42,432 bases of DNA. It comes from an uncultured Bacteroidota bacterium. GTDB taxonomy: Bacteria > Bacteroidota > Bacteroidia > Chitinophagales > Chitinophagaceae. How positions within the stretch are numbered: the first letter of the stretch is position 1; each line of letters opens with the position of its first letter. The stretch is taken from positions 1 to 42,432 of the forward strand of contig CAIYKV010000003.1 of NCBI GenBank assembly GCA_903926855.1, read 5' to 3'. The notes under the pieces were generated by a model. It was given only the letters and a program-made list of their open reading frames with translations, searched no databases and was not told the origin of the DNA. Shown one piece after another: positions 18,349-27,851 of this stretch. Made by a program: the position numbers and the translations under genes.

Positions 18349-19605
18349 TTAGATAATACCAGCCAGTTCGAGGCTTCTTTTTTTAAGGTGGATGATATCC
18401 AGGTTATCAATAATGGGGTCTGGGGTTAGAATTAGAGAAGTATTGTTTTCTTTCCACCAGTTTGCTTCTGCCAGATGATGAAAATGCAATACACCCACCA
18501 GGTATTTTCTTTCCGAATCTGCATGCCATTCTTCAATCCACTCAAACTTTTCTCTAGGGATATATTTCCAGTCATCAAAACTCAGGTAAACCTTCAGATA
18601 ATAATCACTGGTAAGTTCATGAGGGGTATGGTGATATAATTTTTTGTATTCATAGTGATAATCATATCTCAAAGCAGCAATATCACTCAAAACAGCAGAA
18701 GCAGTGGGGAAACTTCCGGCACCCTTTCCGTAAAAAAACTGTTTGTCGGCAAATCCACTTTCTATAACTACCCCATTGTACTCATTTTTTACAAAAGATA
18801 GCGGATCATTCAACTTCACAAACTGTGGTAAAACAAAGGCAGCCACTTTCCCATTCCCTAATTTCTGGGCCTGGGCAATCAGTTTTATATCGAAATGTTT
18901 TTCTCCGGCAACCACAGCATCCGATAATTGAATATTCTGAATTCCTGTGAACAGAATTTTATCCGGGTGTACCACAATTCCATAGGCATGATTCAACAAA
19001 ATCGACCATTTATTCACTGCATCATAGCCATCTACATCGAGTTTCGGATTGCTTTCGGCAAAACCCAATTGCTGTGCCAGTAATAATGCTGAAGTAAAGT
19101 CCAGCTTATCCTCAAACATTTTGGTCAAAATAAAATTGGTTGACCCGTTTACAATCGCTTTGATGGAATGCAAGAGGTCATTGTCATAATATTCTTCGAG
19201 GTTACGGATAACAGGGATAGAAGCACATGCCGCAGCTTCACATAGAAAGGGAAGACCCGTTTCCTTTTGTAATTTCAGGATTTCGGGTAAATGCTCCGCG
19301 ATCATCTTTTTACTGGCACTCACTACCGCTTTCCCATTGCGTAAAGCTGTGGATATAATTTCAAATGCGGCATCCGCATTATCTATCACTTCAACAATTA
19401 CATTAATGTCCTTGTCATTTAACAATTCCTCTTTCTCCGTTGTAAACAAAGAAGCAGGCGCATTTCTTTTTTTAGCCGGATTCTTGATACATACTTTTTT
19501 GATAGATGCTTTCAGCGAAGGTGTTTGTTGTAATACTTTATACAATCCTTCACCAACTATACCAAATCCAAACAAACCGATTGTTAATTGCTTATGTGTT
19601 TCCAT
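18349..19605 (-). CDS. hom: Homoserine dehydrogenase
   Basis: Reduces aspartate semialdehyde to homoserine with NAD(P)H, the branch point to methionine and threonine. 418 residues. The Rossmann motif GLFGFGIVGEG is at 10-20, AVVSASKKMIAEH and NGSTNFILTKM are typical catalytic-domain blocks, and ESNPKLDVDGYDAVNKWSIL carries the acidic and Lys residues of the homoserine site. About 90 C-terminal residues after the catalytic domain (from roughly YKKLYHHTPHELTSDYYLK) form an extra domain that may be regulatory; I do not assert an ACT fold. It is not fused to aspartokinase. It follows the cystathionine synthase-family gene by 85 bases and precedes a strong terminator, so it is the second gene of the SAM-I riboswitch operon. 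Confidence 0.93.
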   Translation of the reverse strand: METHKQLTIGLFGFGIVGEGLYKVLQQTPSLKASIKKVCIKNPAKKRNAPASLFTTEKEELLNDKDINVIVEVIDNADAAFEIISTALRNGKAVVSASKKMIAEHLPEILKLQKETGLPFLCEAAACASIPVIRNLEEYYDNDLLHSIKAIVNGSTNFILTKMFEDKLDFTSALLLAQQLGFAESNPKLDVDGYDAVNKWSILLNHAYGIVVHPDKILFTGIQNIQLSDAVVAGEKHFDIKLIAQAQKLGNGKVAAFVLPQFVKLNDPLSFVKNEYNGVVIESGFADKQFFYGKGAGSFPTASAVLSDIAALRYDYHYEYKKLYHHTPHELTSDYYLKVYLSFDDWKYIPREKFEWIEEWHADSERKYLVGVLHFHHLAEANWWKENNTSLILTPDPIIDNLDIIHLKKRSLELAGII

Positions 19606-19690
19606 TCTTTTAGTCTTTTTACTGATGATCTTGCAAAGGGCTTTTCATTTTTTTGTGGTGAGCCAATATTTTTTTGAATTAATCAGTTAA

Positions 19691-20872
19691 TTACAAAAAG
19701 GCTAATGATTCTGTTGAAACCGAAACTGCTGCTGTTTTCTCAAAACTCAATTCCAAATCTGCAATCAGGTCCTCGACATCTTCCAAACCTACAGATAGCC
19801 TAATCAGACTATCCGAAACCCCTGCTGCTCTTCTTTTTTCAGCCGGTATCGATTTATGGGTCATATTCGCCGGATGTGATACCAGACTTTTAATACCCCC
19901 CAAACTTTCAGCCAGCTTGAACAAATGCGTTTGTGTTACAAAACGGATTGCTGCTTCTTCCGTATCATCTTTTAGTGTAAAAGATACAATCCCCCCAAAA
20001 TATTTCGACCTTTTTTTTGCGATTGAATGATTGGGATGTGAAGGTAGGCCGGGATAAAATACTTTGTCAACAGCCGGATGATTCTCCAGAAACCTGGCCA
20101 CTTCAATCGCAGAGTTACTATGTTGCTTTACCCGTAAATGCAATGTCTCAATTCCCCTGATCACCAGCCAGCTGTCGAAGGGAGCAAGAATGGCACCACA
20201 GGCATTTTGAATATATTTAAGTTTATCACCCAATTCCTGTGTTTTGGTAATCACCAAACCGGCAATCAGGTCGCTATGCCCTCCTAAATATTTGGTAGCA
20301 CTATGAATCACGATATCTGCACCTAATGCTATCGGCTGTTGCAAAACAGGAGAGGCAAAAGTATTGTCTACACAAAGTAAACAGTTATGCGCTTTTGCAA
20401 TTGCGGCAATGGCTTCAATATCTGAAATTTTGAGGGTGGGATTGGTTGGTGTTTCCAGCCAGATCAGTTTTGTTTTCGGGGTAATGCTACTGAGCACATT
20501 TTCAATATTCGAAGTATCCGTATAATTTACATGGATACCGAATTTCTCATAAATCGTCGTAAAAAGTCGAAACGCACCTCCATAAATATCATCAACAGCC
20601 AATATCTCGTCTCCTGATTGTAACAGTTTAACGATAGCATCTATTGCTGCCAGTCCGCTCGCAAATGCAATACCAGTGGTCCCTTTTTCCAATTGTGCAA
20701 TAATCTGCTCTAATGTTCCCCGGGTAGGATTATTGGAACGAGCATAATCATACCCTTTGTTTACACCTGGTGCTTCCTGCACATACGTGGAGGTCTGATA
20801 AATCGGAACAGAAATAGCTCCAGTTAAGGGGTCAACCGGAATACTGTGGATCAATTGTGTGGCTGTGCTCAT
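19691..20872 (-). CDS. Trans-sulfuration PLP enzyme, probable cystathionine gamma-synthase
   Basis: 393-residue Cys/Met-metabolism PLP enzyme. The internal aldimine Lys is K194 in HSATKYLGGHSD, the cofactor-binding Asp is D169 in LLCVDNTFASP, and YDYARSNNPTRGTLE is the conserved N-terminal substrate/cofactor loop. LAESLGGIKSLVSHPANMTH and SDSLIRLSVGLEDVEDLI complete the family. Gamma-synthase, gamma-lyase, beta-lyase and O-acylhomoserine sulfhydrylase are hard to separate by eye. The SAM-I riboswitch in front and homoserine dehydrogenase behind argue for a biosynthetic role in methionine formation. Cytoplasmic. Confidence 0.9.
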   Translation of the reverse strand: MSTATQLIHSIPVDPLTGAISVPIYQTSTYVQEAPGVNKGYDYARSNNPTRGTLEQIIAQLEKGTTGIAFASGLAAIDAIVKLLQSGDEILAVDDIYGGAFRLFTTIYEKFGIHVNYTDTSNIENVLSSITPKTKLIWLETPTNPTLKISDIEAIAAIAKAHNCLLCVDNTFASPVLQQPIALGADIVIHSATKYLGGHSDLIAGLVITKTQELGDKLKYIQNACGAILAPFDSWLVIRGIETLHLRVKQHSNSAIEVARFLENHPAVDKVFYPGLPSHPNHSIAKKRSKYFGGIVSFTLKDDTEEAAIRFVTQTHLFKLAESLGGIKSLVSHPANMTHKSIPAEKRRAAGVSDSLIRLSVGLEDVEDLIADLELSFEKTAAVSVSTESLAFL

Positions 20873-21011
20873 GGGTAAAGTTTTTGTTCCCTGCCTTCGA
20901 CAGTGGAAGTTTACGTTTGATAATAATTCTCACGATAAAACTTTACAAGAAAGGATGCTTACCGGGTTACTTTTTTCTGCCGGATCTTCCCTGAGGATGA
21001 GTATAGGACAT

Positions 21012-21042
21012 AAAAAAAGCTCATCGGTAAGTCAGATGAGCT
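21012..21042 (-). terminator. Regulated terminator (expression platform) of the SAM-I riboswitch
   Basis: On the minus strand AAGCTCATC pairs with GATGAGCTT across a loop containing CTGACTTA, followed by a T run. The loop is complementary over eight bases to TAAGTCAG at the 3' strand of riboswitch helix P1, so forming the antiterminator and forming P1 are mutually exclusive. It lies about 140 bases before the enzyme start codon. Confidence 0.88.
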
Positions 21043-21087
21043 TGCATATAGTAACTACGAAAAACGTAGTGAAATACCAAACTTTTA

Positions 21088-21207
21088 CTCTGACTTATCT
21101 CTTTCCATCAATGACGGAAATGGAGTTGGCACCTTCATACAATTGAGTGAACTGTATGGGTTGCCAAGGCTTCATCGGGCCAAAATCCCTCTGCCTTTCT
21201 TGATAAG
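21088..21207 (-). ncRNA. SAM-I (S-box) riboswitch
   Basis: On the minus strand the S-box signature is clear: CTTATCAAGAAAGG, then CAGAGGGATTTTGGCCCGAT, GAAGCCTTGGCAACC, a variable hairpin (CATACAGTT…AATTGTATG), GGTGCCAACTCC, a small hairpin, and GAAAGAGATAAG closing P1 with the opening CTTATC. These are the conserved P1-P4 strands and the junction residues that bind S-adenosylmethionine. Known behaviour of the class: SAM stabilises P1 and permits the downstream terminator. Here the terminator and an alternative antiterminator are both visible, so transcription attenuation is predicted. It controls the cystathionine synthase-family gene and hom. Confidence 0.95.
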
Positions 21208-21227
21208 TAATACTGAAAGAACTGGTA

Positions 21228-21260
21228 CAAATGTATAGTAGAAAAATGGAAATCACCAAA
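21228..21260 (-). promoter_or_regulatory. Promoter of the SAM riboswitch / methionine operon
   Basis: On the minus strand TTTG, 21 bases, then TACATTTG: exact matches to both elements of the Bacteroidetes primary sigma consensus (-33 TTTG, -7 TAnnTTTG). Transcription should start near 21225, about 18 bases before helix P1 of the riboswitch. Confidence 0.8.
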
Positions 21261-21293
21261 TTTTTAATAAAAAAAAATACAAAAAAAGCGATA

Positions 21294-21316
21294 AAACCCT
21301 TTACTGTAAAGGGTTT
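21294..21316. repeat. 11-bp palindrome between the riboswitch and uvrA promoters
   Basis: AAACCCTTTAC and GTAAAGGGTTT flank a single base, a perfect 23-base palindrome. It lies between the divergent methionine-operon promoter and uvrA, about 80 bases before the uvrA ATG. No gene ends here for it to terminate, so an operator or an RNA hairpin in an upstream-started uvrA transcript are the choices; neither is proven. Confidence 0.6.
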
Positions 21317-21396
21317 GGCTTGATAAAAAATAATTCAGAAAATATTCACATGCAACTTTTCCGGTGCCCGGTTGTTCTTATCTTTACTAACCACTT

Positions 21397-24270
21397 ATGG
21401 CAAAATCACCTAACCCCGTTGTAAAATCTCCTATTATTACCGAAGAATTTATTGAAGTATCCGGCGCAAGAGAGCATAATCTTAAAAATATTGATATTTC
21501 GATTCCTAAAAACAAACTCGTTGTTTTTACGGGGGTTAGTGGCAGCGGAAAATCATCTTTGGCTTTTGATACCATTTATAATGAGGGGCAAAGACGTTAT
21601 ATGGAAAGCTTTAGTGCTTATGCCAGGCAATTTATTGGTGATATGGAAAGACCCGATGTAGATAAAATCACCGGATTATCCCCGGTTATTTCCATTGAAC
21701 AAAAAACAACGAATAAAAACCCCAGATCTACGGTTGGCACTGTTACGGAAGTGTATGATTTTATGCGTTTATTATTTGCCAGAATCGGGGAAGCCTATAG
21801 CTATAATACGGGCAAAAAAATGGTCAAATTTAGTGAGGAAGAAATTGTAGAAAATATTTTTACCCGGTACAAAAATAAAAAAATCAGCCTGCTGGCTCCC
21901 TTGGTAAGAGGAAGGAAAGGGCACTATAGAGAATTGTTTGAAGACATTCGTAAAAAAGGATTTGTAAAAGTGAGGGTAGATGGAGAGATCATGGACCTGA
22001 CTCCCAAACTCCAGGTTGATCGCTATAAAATTCATGATATTGAAGTAGTAATAGATCGTTTACCCGTAACGGATGAGATGAAAACCCGTCTCAGCCAAAG
22101 TGTTCAACAATCTTTGAAGATGGGAAAAGAACTGATGTTTATGCTGGTTAATGATACAGGTAAACTGGTTCAATATTCCAAGCAATTGATGTGTGAGGAT
22201 ACGGGTATTAGCTATGAAGAACCGTCCCCCAATGCGTTTTCATTTAACTCTCCTTATGGGGCTTGCCCAACCTGCAAAGGATTGGGCAATGTGTATACCA
22301 TCAGTTTGGATGCAGTAATGCCCGACCGAAATCTGAGTGTAAATGAAGGTGGCATAGCCCCATTGGGTGAACAGCGGGATGCCTATTTATTCCGGAATGT
22401 AGAAGCACTGGCCAAAAAGAACAAGATTAATCTCGATAAACCCATAAAAGACCTTTCTGCAGCTGCTTTAAACACTTTATTATATGGTAATGAAGAAGGG
22501 AGTAGTCTGGAAGTTACCGATTCTGATGAGTTGCCAATAGGCCAGCCCTATGAAGGTGTATTTGAAGGCATCGTTCCGATGCTCAAACGCTGGTTTGCCG
22601 GAACCAATAGTACCGAAAGTTTGCGGGAATGGGTAGAGAAATACATGGAACTGAAAGTATGCGATGTCTGCAATGGTGCCCGTTTAAAAAAAGAAAGTCT
22701 ATGGTTTAAAGTAGATGAAAAAAATATTGCTGAATTAAGCCAACTGGATCTGGATAAATTATATCACTGGTTTATTAATATCGAAAAAAGATTAAGCAAA
22801 AAGCAGAACCTGATTGCTAAAGATATTTTAAAAGAGATCAGAGAACGTGTTAGCTTTTTATTGGATGTTGGTCTGACTTATCTCTCACTGGATCGACCGT
22901 CCAGAAGCCTGAGCGGTGGTGAATCACAGCGTATCCGCCTGGCCACACAGATCGGCTCACAATTACAAGGAATTACTTATATCCTTGATGAGCCCTCTAT
23001 TGGCTTACACCAACGGGATAATCATCAATTGATCATTGCATTACAAAATCTAAGAAATATCGGGAATAGTGTTTTAGTGGTGGAGCATGATAAAGATATC
23101 ATGATGGCTGCTGACTACCTCGTAGATATCGGTCCGAAAGCAGGAATTTATGGCGGACATGTGGTAGCAGCCGGAACACCGAAAGAAGTACTGCTTAGTA
23201 AATCGGATACAGCATTATACCTGAGTGGTAAAAAGTCAATCCCGGTTCCTTTGGAAAGGAGACATGGAAATGGAAAAACCCTGGAATTAAAAGGGGCTAC
23301 TGGAAATAACCTGAAGAATGTAGATGTGAAATTTCCATTAGGTAAACTGATTGTGGTAAGTGGGGTTAGTGGAAGTGGTAAATCCACATTGATCAATGAA
23401 ACCTTATACCCCATACTTTCAAAGCATGCCTATAATAGCAGGGTAACACCCATGCCATTTAAAAGTATCAAAGGACTGGAACATATTGATAAAGTAATTG
23501 AGATAGACCAATCGCCTATCGGTCGCACACCCAGAAGTAACCCTGCCACCTATTGTGGATTTTTTACAGAGATCAGAACCTTGTTTGCAGCGGTTCCTGA
23601 AGCTAAAATCCGGGGATATAATGCGGGGCGATTCTCATTTAATGTAAAAGGGGGAAGATGTGATGTTTGTGAAGGTGGTGGTATGCGTGTGATTGAAATG
23701 AATTTTCTACCCGATGTATATGTTCATTGCGAAAAATGCAATGGTAAAAGATATAATCGTGAAACATTGGAAATTCGTTACAAGGGAAAATCGATCAGCG
23801 ATGTATTGAATATGACTGTTGACGAAGCCTGCGAATTCTTTCAACCCATTGCCTATCTATACAGAAAGATAAAAGTATTGCAGGATGTGGGTCTGGGATA
23901 TATCACCCTTGGCCAGTCTGCAGTAACTCTTAGCGGTGGCGAAGCACAACGGGTAAAGCTGGCAACGGAACTGGGAAAAAAGGATACCGGTAAAACATTT
24001 TATATTCTCGATGAACCTACTACGGGTTTGCATTTTCAGGATATTCAACATTTGCTGGATGTATTAAATAAACTGGTTGATCGCGGAAATACAGTTTTAG
24101 TGATTGAACACAATCTCGATGTTATTAAAGTAGCCGATCATATTATTGATCTCGGTCCGGAAGGTGGCGGTGGTGGTGGAACTATATTATTTGAAGGGGT
24201 TCCAGAAAAAATGGTGCATATTAACAAAAGCCATACCGCAAGGTTCTTGAAAACGGAATTAGGCCTCTGA
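21397..24270 (+). CDS. uvrA: Excinuclease ABC subunit UvrA
   Basis: 957-residue DNA-damage sensor of nucleotide excision repair; loads UvrB on damaged DNA. It has two ABC ATPase modules. Walker A motifs are GVSGSGKSS (46-54) and GVSGSGKST (about 654). ABC signatures are LSGGESQRIRLATQ (about 504) and LSGGEAQRVKLATE (about 844), with Walker B regions ILDEPSIGLH and ILDEPTTGLH. Zinc-finger Cys pairs occur as CPTC, CDVC, CDVC and CEKC, the usual two modules. IGRTPRSNPATYCG is conserved. Length is normal. It reads alone, with no uvrB or uvrC beside it; its promoter must lie in the short gap after the palindrome. Confidence 0.98.
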   Translation: MAKSPNPVVKSPIITEEFIEVSGAREHNLKNIDISIPKNKLVVFTGVSGSGKSSLAFDTIYNEGQRRYMESFSAYARQFIGDMERPDVDKITGLSPVISIEQKTTNKNPRSTVGTVTEVYDFMRLLFARIGEAYSYNTGKKMVKFSEEEIVENIFTRYKNKKISLLAPLVRGRKGHYRELFEDIRKKGFVKVRVDGEIMDLTPKLQVDRYKIHDIEVVIDRLPVTDEMKTRLSQSVQQSLKMGKELMFMLVNDTGKLVQYSKQLMCEDTGISYEEPSPNAFSFNSPYGACPTCKGLGNVYTISLDAVMPDRNLSVNEGGIAPLGEQRDAYLFRNVEALAKKNKINLDKPIKDLSAAALNTLLYGNEEGSSLEVTDSDELPIGQPYEGVFEGIVPMLKRWFAGTNSTESLREWVEKYMELKVCDVCNGARLKKESLWFKVDEKNIAELSQLDLDKLYHWFINIEKRLSKKQNLIAKDILKEIRERVSFLLDVGLTYLSLDRPSRSLSGGESQRIRLATQIGSQLQGITYILDEPSIGLHQRDNHQLIIALQNLRNIGNSVLVVEHDKDIMMAADYLVDIGPKAGIYGGHVVAAGTPKEVLLSKSDTALYLSGKKSIPVPLERRHGNGKTLELKGATGNNLKNVDVKFPLGKLIVVSGVSGSGKSTLINETLYPILSKHAYNSRVTPMPFKSIKGLEHIDKVIEIDQSPIGRTPRSNPATYCGFFTEIRTLFAAVPEAKIRGYNAGRFSFNVKGGRCDVCEGGGMRVIEMNFLPDVYVHCEKCNGKRYNRETLEIRYKGKSISDVLNMTVDEACEFFQPIAYLYRKIKVLQDVGLGYITLGQSAVTLSGGEAQRVKLATELGKKDTGKTFYILDEPTTGLHFQDIQHLLDVLNKLVDRGNTVLVIEHNLDVIKVADHIIDLGPEGGGGGGTILFEGVPEKMVHINKSHTARFLKTELGL

Positions 24271-24327
24271 TGAATGAGACTTATTTTCATTGTATTCTTT
24301 AGTAATTCTCTTTCGTCAATAAGAAAA

Positions 24328-24783
24328 CTAATCACGGAGCATCAGGATATGCTGAATATCATCTTCCAGATAAATATCACTGATTTGTTTAAAACCAAAA
24401 GATTCATAAAATTTTTTCAGGTATAATTGGGCCCCGATCTGAATGGCCCCCGTTCCAAATAATGTGATACAAGCTTCAATAGAGCTTTCCATTAATAATT
24501 TCCCAGCACCATTGCCACGGTAAGCTGGAGAACTAATAACCCGGCCAATAGACATGTGTTCATAAACTAACCCCGGGTACAATAAACGAGAATAGGCAAC
24601 CAGGTTTTCTTTATCCCAAATCATTAAATGATGACAATCAAGGTCCTTATTATCGGCATCCTGAAATACACAGTTTTGCTCTACTACAAAAACTTCATTC
24701 CTTAAACGGATAATGGCATAAAGCTCATAAGGTGTCAGTTTGGCAAAAGGCTTGTATTCGATTTGGTATTTGGGTTCAGTCAT
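24328..24783 (-). CDS. GNAT family acetyltransferase, ElaA-like
   Basis: 151 residues from the internal ATG (MTEPKYQIEYKPFAKL). The ORF track starts 20 codons earlier, but those codons overlap a perfect -7 promoter box and have no family resemblance. The ElaA signature RLRNEVFVVEQNCVFQDADNKD is present, followed by HHLMIWD, and the acetyl-CoA pyrophosphate loop is SIGRVISSPAYRGNGAG. ElaA proteins are small cytoplasmic N-acetyltransferases whose substrates are unknown. It converges on uvrA and diverges from the flavoprotein gene. No terminator is seen in the 57 bases to uvrA. Confidence 0.88.
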   Translation of the reverse strand: MTEPKYQIEYKPFAKLTPYELYAIIRLRNEVFVVEQNCVFQDADNKDLDCHHLMIWDKENLVAYSRLLYPGLVYEHMSIGRVISSPAYRGNGAGKLLMESSIEACITLFGTGAIQIGAQLYLKKFYESFGFKQISDIYLEDDIQHILMLRD

Positions 24784-24820
24784 TTCAATGTTTTTATACG
24801 CTGACAGGCAGGTTTGCCCG

Positions 24821-24828
24821 CAAAAATA
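24821..24828 (-). promoter_or_regulatory. Bacteroidetes -7 box for the ElaA-like gene
   Basis: On the minus strand TATTTTTG matches TAnnTTTG exactly and predicts a 35-base leader before the ATG at 24783. It lies inside the ORF-track extension, supporting the internal start. No TTTG is found at the right -33 distance. Confidence 0.4.
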
Positions 24829-24902
24829 ACGGTAGTACCACAATTATTTCACACCTTTGTCGCCATATTTACATTTCTGATCAATTCATAGGAAAATAGA
24901 CT

Positions 24903-26378
24903 ATGTCAAAACGAGTAGCCATTATCGGGGCAGGGCCAGCCGGGTTAACCGCGGCATATTTATTGGGTAAAGCCAACCAACAGGTGGTTGTATTTGAAAA
25001 AGACCCTGTATATGTTGGCGGTATTTCCAGAACAGAATCCTATAAGGGGTATCATTTTGATATTGGAGGCCATCGATTTTTCTCCAAATCAAAAGAAGTA
25101 GAAGATTTCTGGACCGAAATTCTGGGAGATGAGATGCTGGAGCGTCCGCGTAGTTCAAGAATCTATTATAACAATAAGTTCTTTTCTTACCCGCTGGTGG
25201 CTTTTGATGCATTAAAGAAACTGGGGATTATTGAAAGTACTTTGTGTGTACTCAGTTACCTGAAAGCAAGAATATTTCCTGTTAAGAACCCAACCAATTT
25301 TGAAGATTGGGTGGTTAATCAATTTGGGCGCCGACTTTTTAATATCTTTTTTAAAACCTATACAGAAAAAGTATGGGGGATACCTTGTAAAGAAATTTCA
25401 GCTGACTGGGCGGCACAGCGAATCAAAGGTTTATCCTTAAGCAGTGCTATCTGGAATGCATTATTTAAATCAGGAACAGGAGGAAGTAAAGATAAAGTAA
25501 TCAAAACCCTGATTGATTCTTTCCGTTACCCTAAACTAGGTCCGGGAATGATGTGGGAAGTATGCGCCGCAAAATGTAAAGAGATGGGTGTTGACATTGA
25601 GATGAATTGCGGAGTAAAGGATATCAGTTTGGCAAATGGGAAATGGACAATACATACTACCACTGGAAAAACAGAAGAAGGATTTGATTATGTTCTTTCA
25701 TCTGCACCCATGCGCGAATTGATTGCTTCTGTATTACCGAAATTTCCTGAAAACGCATTTAGTTCTTCGCAGCATCTTGGCTACCGTGATTTTCTAACCG
25801 TAGTATTGATTTGCAGAGACGAGGATGCATTTAGCGATAACTGGATCTATATTCACGACCCTAGTGTAAAAGTTGGACGGATACAGAATTTTAAATCCTG
25901 GAGCCCCTATATGGTTCCCGATCCATCCATGGCATGTTATGGATTGGAATATTTTTGTTTTGAAGGAGACGGATTATGGACCAGTTCTGATGAAACCCTA
26001 ATCAACCTGGCCAAAAAGGAGATTGAAAAAATCGGATTAACAAAACCCAGCGCAGTGGTAGACGGATATGTGGTTCGACAACCAAAAGCCTACCCGGTTT
26101 ATGATCAGTCCTACAAAGAAAATGTGGAAGCCGTTCGTGAGGCTTTGAAATCTTACCCAGGACTTTACTTGGTTGGTAGAAATGGAATGCATAAATATAA
26201 TAATCAGGATCATAGTATGATGACGGCAATGTTGGCAGCAAAAAATATCATAGCTGGTAATGAATTATATGATCTCTGGGATGTAAATGAAGATGCAGAA
26301 TACCATGAAGGTGGGGAGAGAGGAGCAGAGGAAACAGAAAAGGTATTGGGAAGAATGGTACCTGAGAAAGTCAATTAA
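24903..26378 (+). CDS. FAD-dependent amine oxidoreductase-like protein (UDP-galactopyranose mutase/protoporphyrinogen oxidase type)
   Basis: 491 residues. The N-terminal FAD-binding motif is [16 protein letters not shown] (GAGPAG at 9-14), followed by [15 protein letters not shown] and [12 protein letters not shown], which are characteristic of the amine-oxidase/UGM-like flavoproteins. [27 protein letters not shown] is a recurrent block in a bacterial subgroup often placed in polysaccharide or glycolipid loci. The C-terminal [29 protein letters not shown] closes the FAD site. No signal peptide, so cytoplasmic. No sugar-nucleotide or porphyrin genes lie nearby, so the reaction cannot be assigned. 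Confidence 0.85.
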   Translation: MSKRVAIIGAGPAGLTAAYLLGKANQQVVVFEKDPVYVGGISRTESYKGYHFDIGGHRFFSKSKEVEDFWTEILGDEMLERPRSSRIYYNNKFFSYPLVAFDALKKLGIIESTLCVLSYLKARIFPVKNPTNFEDWVVNQFGRRLFNIFFKTYTEKVWGIPCKEISADWAAQRIKGLSLSSAIWNALFKSGTGGSKDKVIKTLIDSFRYPKLGPGMMWEVCAAKCKEMGVDIEMNCGVKDISLANGKWTIHTTTGKTEEGFDYVLSSAPMRELIASVLPKFPENAFSSSQHLGYRDFLTVVLICRDEDAFSDNWIYIHDPSVKVGRIQNFKSWSPYMVPDPSMACYGLEYFCFEGDGLWTSSDETLINLAKKEIEKIGLTKPSAVVDGYVVRQPKAYPVYDQSYKENVEAVREALKSYPGLYLVGRNGMHKYNNQDHSMMTAMLAAKNIIAGNELYDLWDVNEDAEYHEGGERGAEETEKVLGRMVPEKVN

Positions 26379-26405
26379 CAAGTAATAATTAGTAATTAAT
26401 AATTT

Positions 26406-26451
26406 ATACAAACAAAAAAGCACAGAATTTTCTGTGCTTTTTTGTTTGTAT
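26406..26451. terminator. Bidirectional terminator, 22-bp perfect arms
   Basis: ATACAAACAAAAAAGCACAGAA and its exact complement are separated by two bases. The GC core AGCACAGA is flanked by A and T runs on both sides, so it can end transcripts in both directions between the convergent flavoprotein and M28 peptidase genes. Confidence 0.93.
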
Positions 26452-26495
26452 GTCTTTTGAAATTAACTTAGTTTCCTACGAAGTAATTTCATCAA

Positions 26496-27851
26496 CTATC
26501 TTCTGGATACGCCAGGTATGACTGCCAGGCTTTCGTTACCATCTTCGCCTACAGATTGTATAGCAAAAAAGTAGTTGTCTTTTGAATAAGGAAGTGTGTA
26601 TTCATTTTGGGTGGTAAAGAATTTCTTTTGCCAGAATGCATTGGTGGTTTCACGCATAAGGATATAATAGCCTTTTACTTTACCGGTCTTAGGAGCTTTC
26701 CAGTTAAGGGATGTATAATTATTTAGGTTCTTAACTTCCACTTTTACATCTTCGGGCATGGGGGGAGCTTTGGAAAGATTGGTCAGACTAGATAAATTCA
26801 TGGCAGTGTTCTTGCGGAGGTATTCAAAATCCATGAACTCCGGAAGATCACCATATTGTATTCCATTTTCCATTCTTACATTCTGGTGCTGATGATAATA
26901 ATTTTCATTCATCTCAGTAATACGTACTGCCGCATAGCCATTTAATACATAGGGAGTATGGTCTCCACCACGTAAGAACCTGTCATTGCGATATACCATG
27001 ACTACTTCCAGGTTCTCTACATATCGTTCACCAATTTCTTTCACATAGCGTGCTAGCTGACGGGCTTTTCCATCATTTTCCAAACCCAGGTTTCGGATAT
27101 TCGTAGCTACCTTGCCGGTATCTAATACGGATAATCCTTCACTGAACACACGAATACGTGTATTGTCTACTATTTTGGTTTCACTGGTATTATTACTGCC
27201 CATGATATCATTATTCAACACCGCTTCAATATTCCAGTTTTCTTTTTTGGCTTTATTCGCCATATAATAAGCGCCAAGCAACCCTTGTTCTTCTCCACTG
27301 ACTGTTACAAAAATAACAGTAGCCGGAAAAGCATGTTTACTCATGATACGGGCACATTCAATCACAGCAGCAGAACCGCTCCCGTCGTCATTAGCACCTG
27401 GGGCATCGCCTGTACTATCTGTTGGACTGGATCGCATATTATCTAGATGACCACTGATTAGGAATATGCGTTTATCATTCGGGTCTGTTCCTTTTAATGT
27501 AGCCACTACATTCCCCAAAACAATATCCCTGCTTACCCTGTTTTTATCTGCCTTATAAATAGTGGTATCAATAAAAGCAGTTAAACGGCCATTACTCTGT
27601 TTGGCAAACTCATTGAATTTGCTTAATACCCAGTCCCTCGCGGCTGCAATACCACGTGTATTACTAGGCTGTGTACTCAGCGTACTGCGGGTTCCGAAGC
27701 TGACCATTTTGTAGATATAGGACTGTAAAGAATCTGCCGATACCTCTTTTACCATTTTGTCAATTTCAGCATCACGCTGAATAATGGTTTGAGCAGTAAC
27801 AAAATGACAAATCAATGACAGAATAAAAGCGGTAAAAATACTTTTTCTCAT
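26496..27851 (-). CDS. Secreted M28 family metallopeptidase
   Basis: 451 residues from the internal ATG (MRKSIFTAFILSLICHFVTAQ, a signal peptide); the ORF-track start 15 codons upstream would bury it. Zinc-peptidase core: FLISGHLDNMRS (H135), GANDDGSGSAAVIE (D155), VSGEEQGLLGAYY (E187/E188), NNDIMGSNN and GGDHTPYVLNGYAAVR, with a further His in MNENYYHQHQNV. About 90 C-terminal residues (DVKVEVKNLNNYTSLNWKAP onward) look like a fibronectin type III domain, a common accessory in secreted Bacteroidetes peptidases. Probably an aminopeptidase acting outside the cytoplasm. It differs from the 14-kb M28 gene in lacking the PA-type insert. Confidence 0.9.
   Translation of the reverse strand: MRKSIFTAFILSLICHFVTAQTIIQRDAEIDKMVKEVSADSLQSYIYKMVSFGTRSTLSTQPSNTRGIAAARDWVLSKFNEFAKQSNGRLTAFIDTTIYKADKNRVSRDIVLGNVVATLKGTDPNDKRIFLISGHLDNMRSSPTDSTGDAPGANDDGSGSAAVIECARIMSKHAFPATVIFVTVSGEEQGLLGAYYMANKAKKENWNIEAVLNNDIMGSNNTSETKIVDNTRIRVFSEGLSVLDTGKVATNIRNLGLENDGKARQLARYVKEIGERYVENLEVVMVYRNDRFLRGGDHTPYVLNGYAAVRITEMNENYYHQHQNVRMENGIQYGDLPEFMDFEYLRKNTAMNLSSLTNLSKAPPMPEDVKVEVKNLNNYTSLNWKAPKTGKVKGYYILMRETTNAFWQKKFFTTQNEYTLPYSKDNYFFAIQSVGEDGNESLAVIPGVSRR

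Noticed and set aside
20859-21146. 95-codon plus-strand ORF over the riboswitch leader
   Set aside because: The sequence is explained by the minus-strand SAM-I aptamer and terminator.
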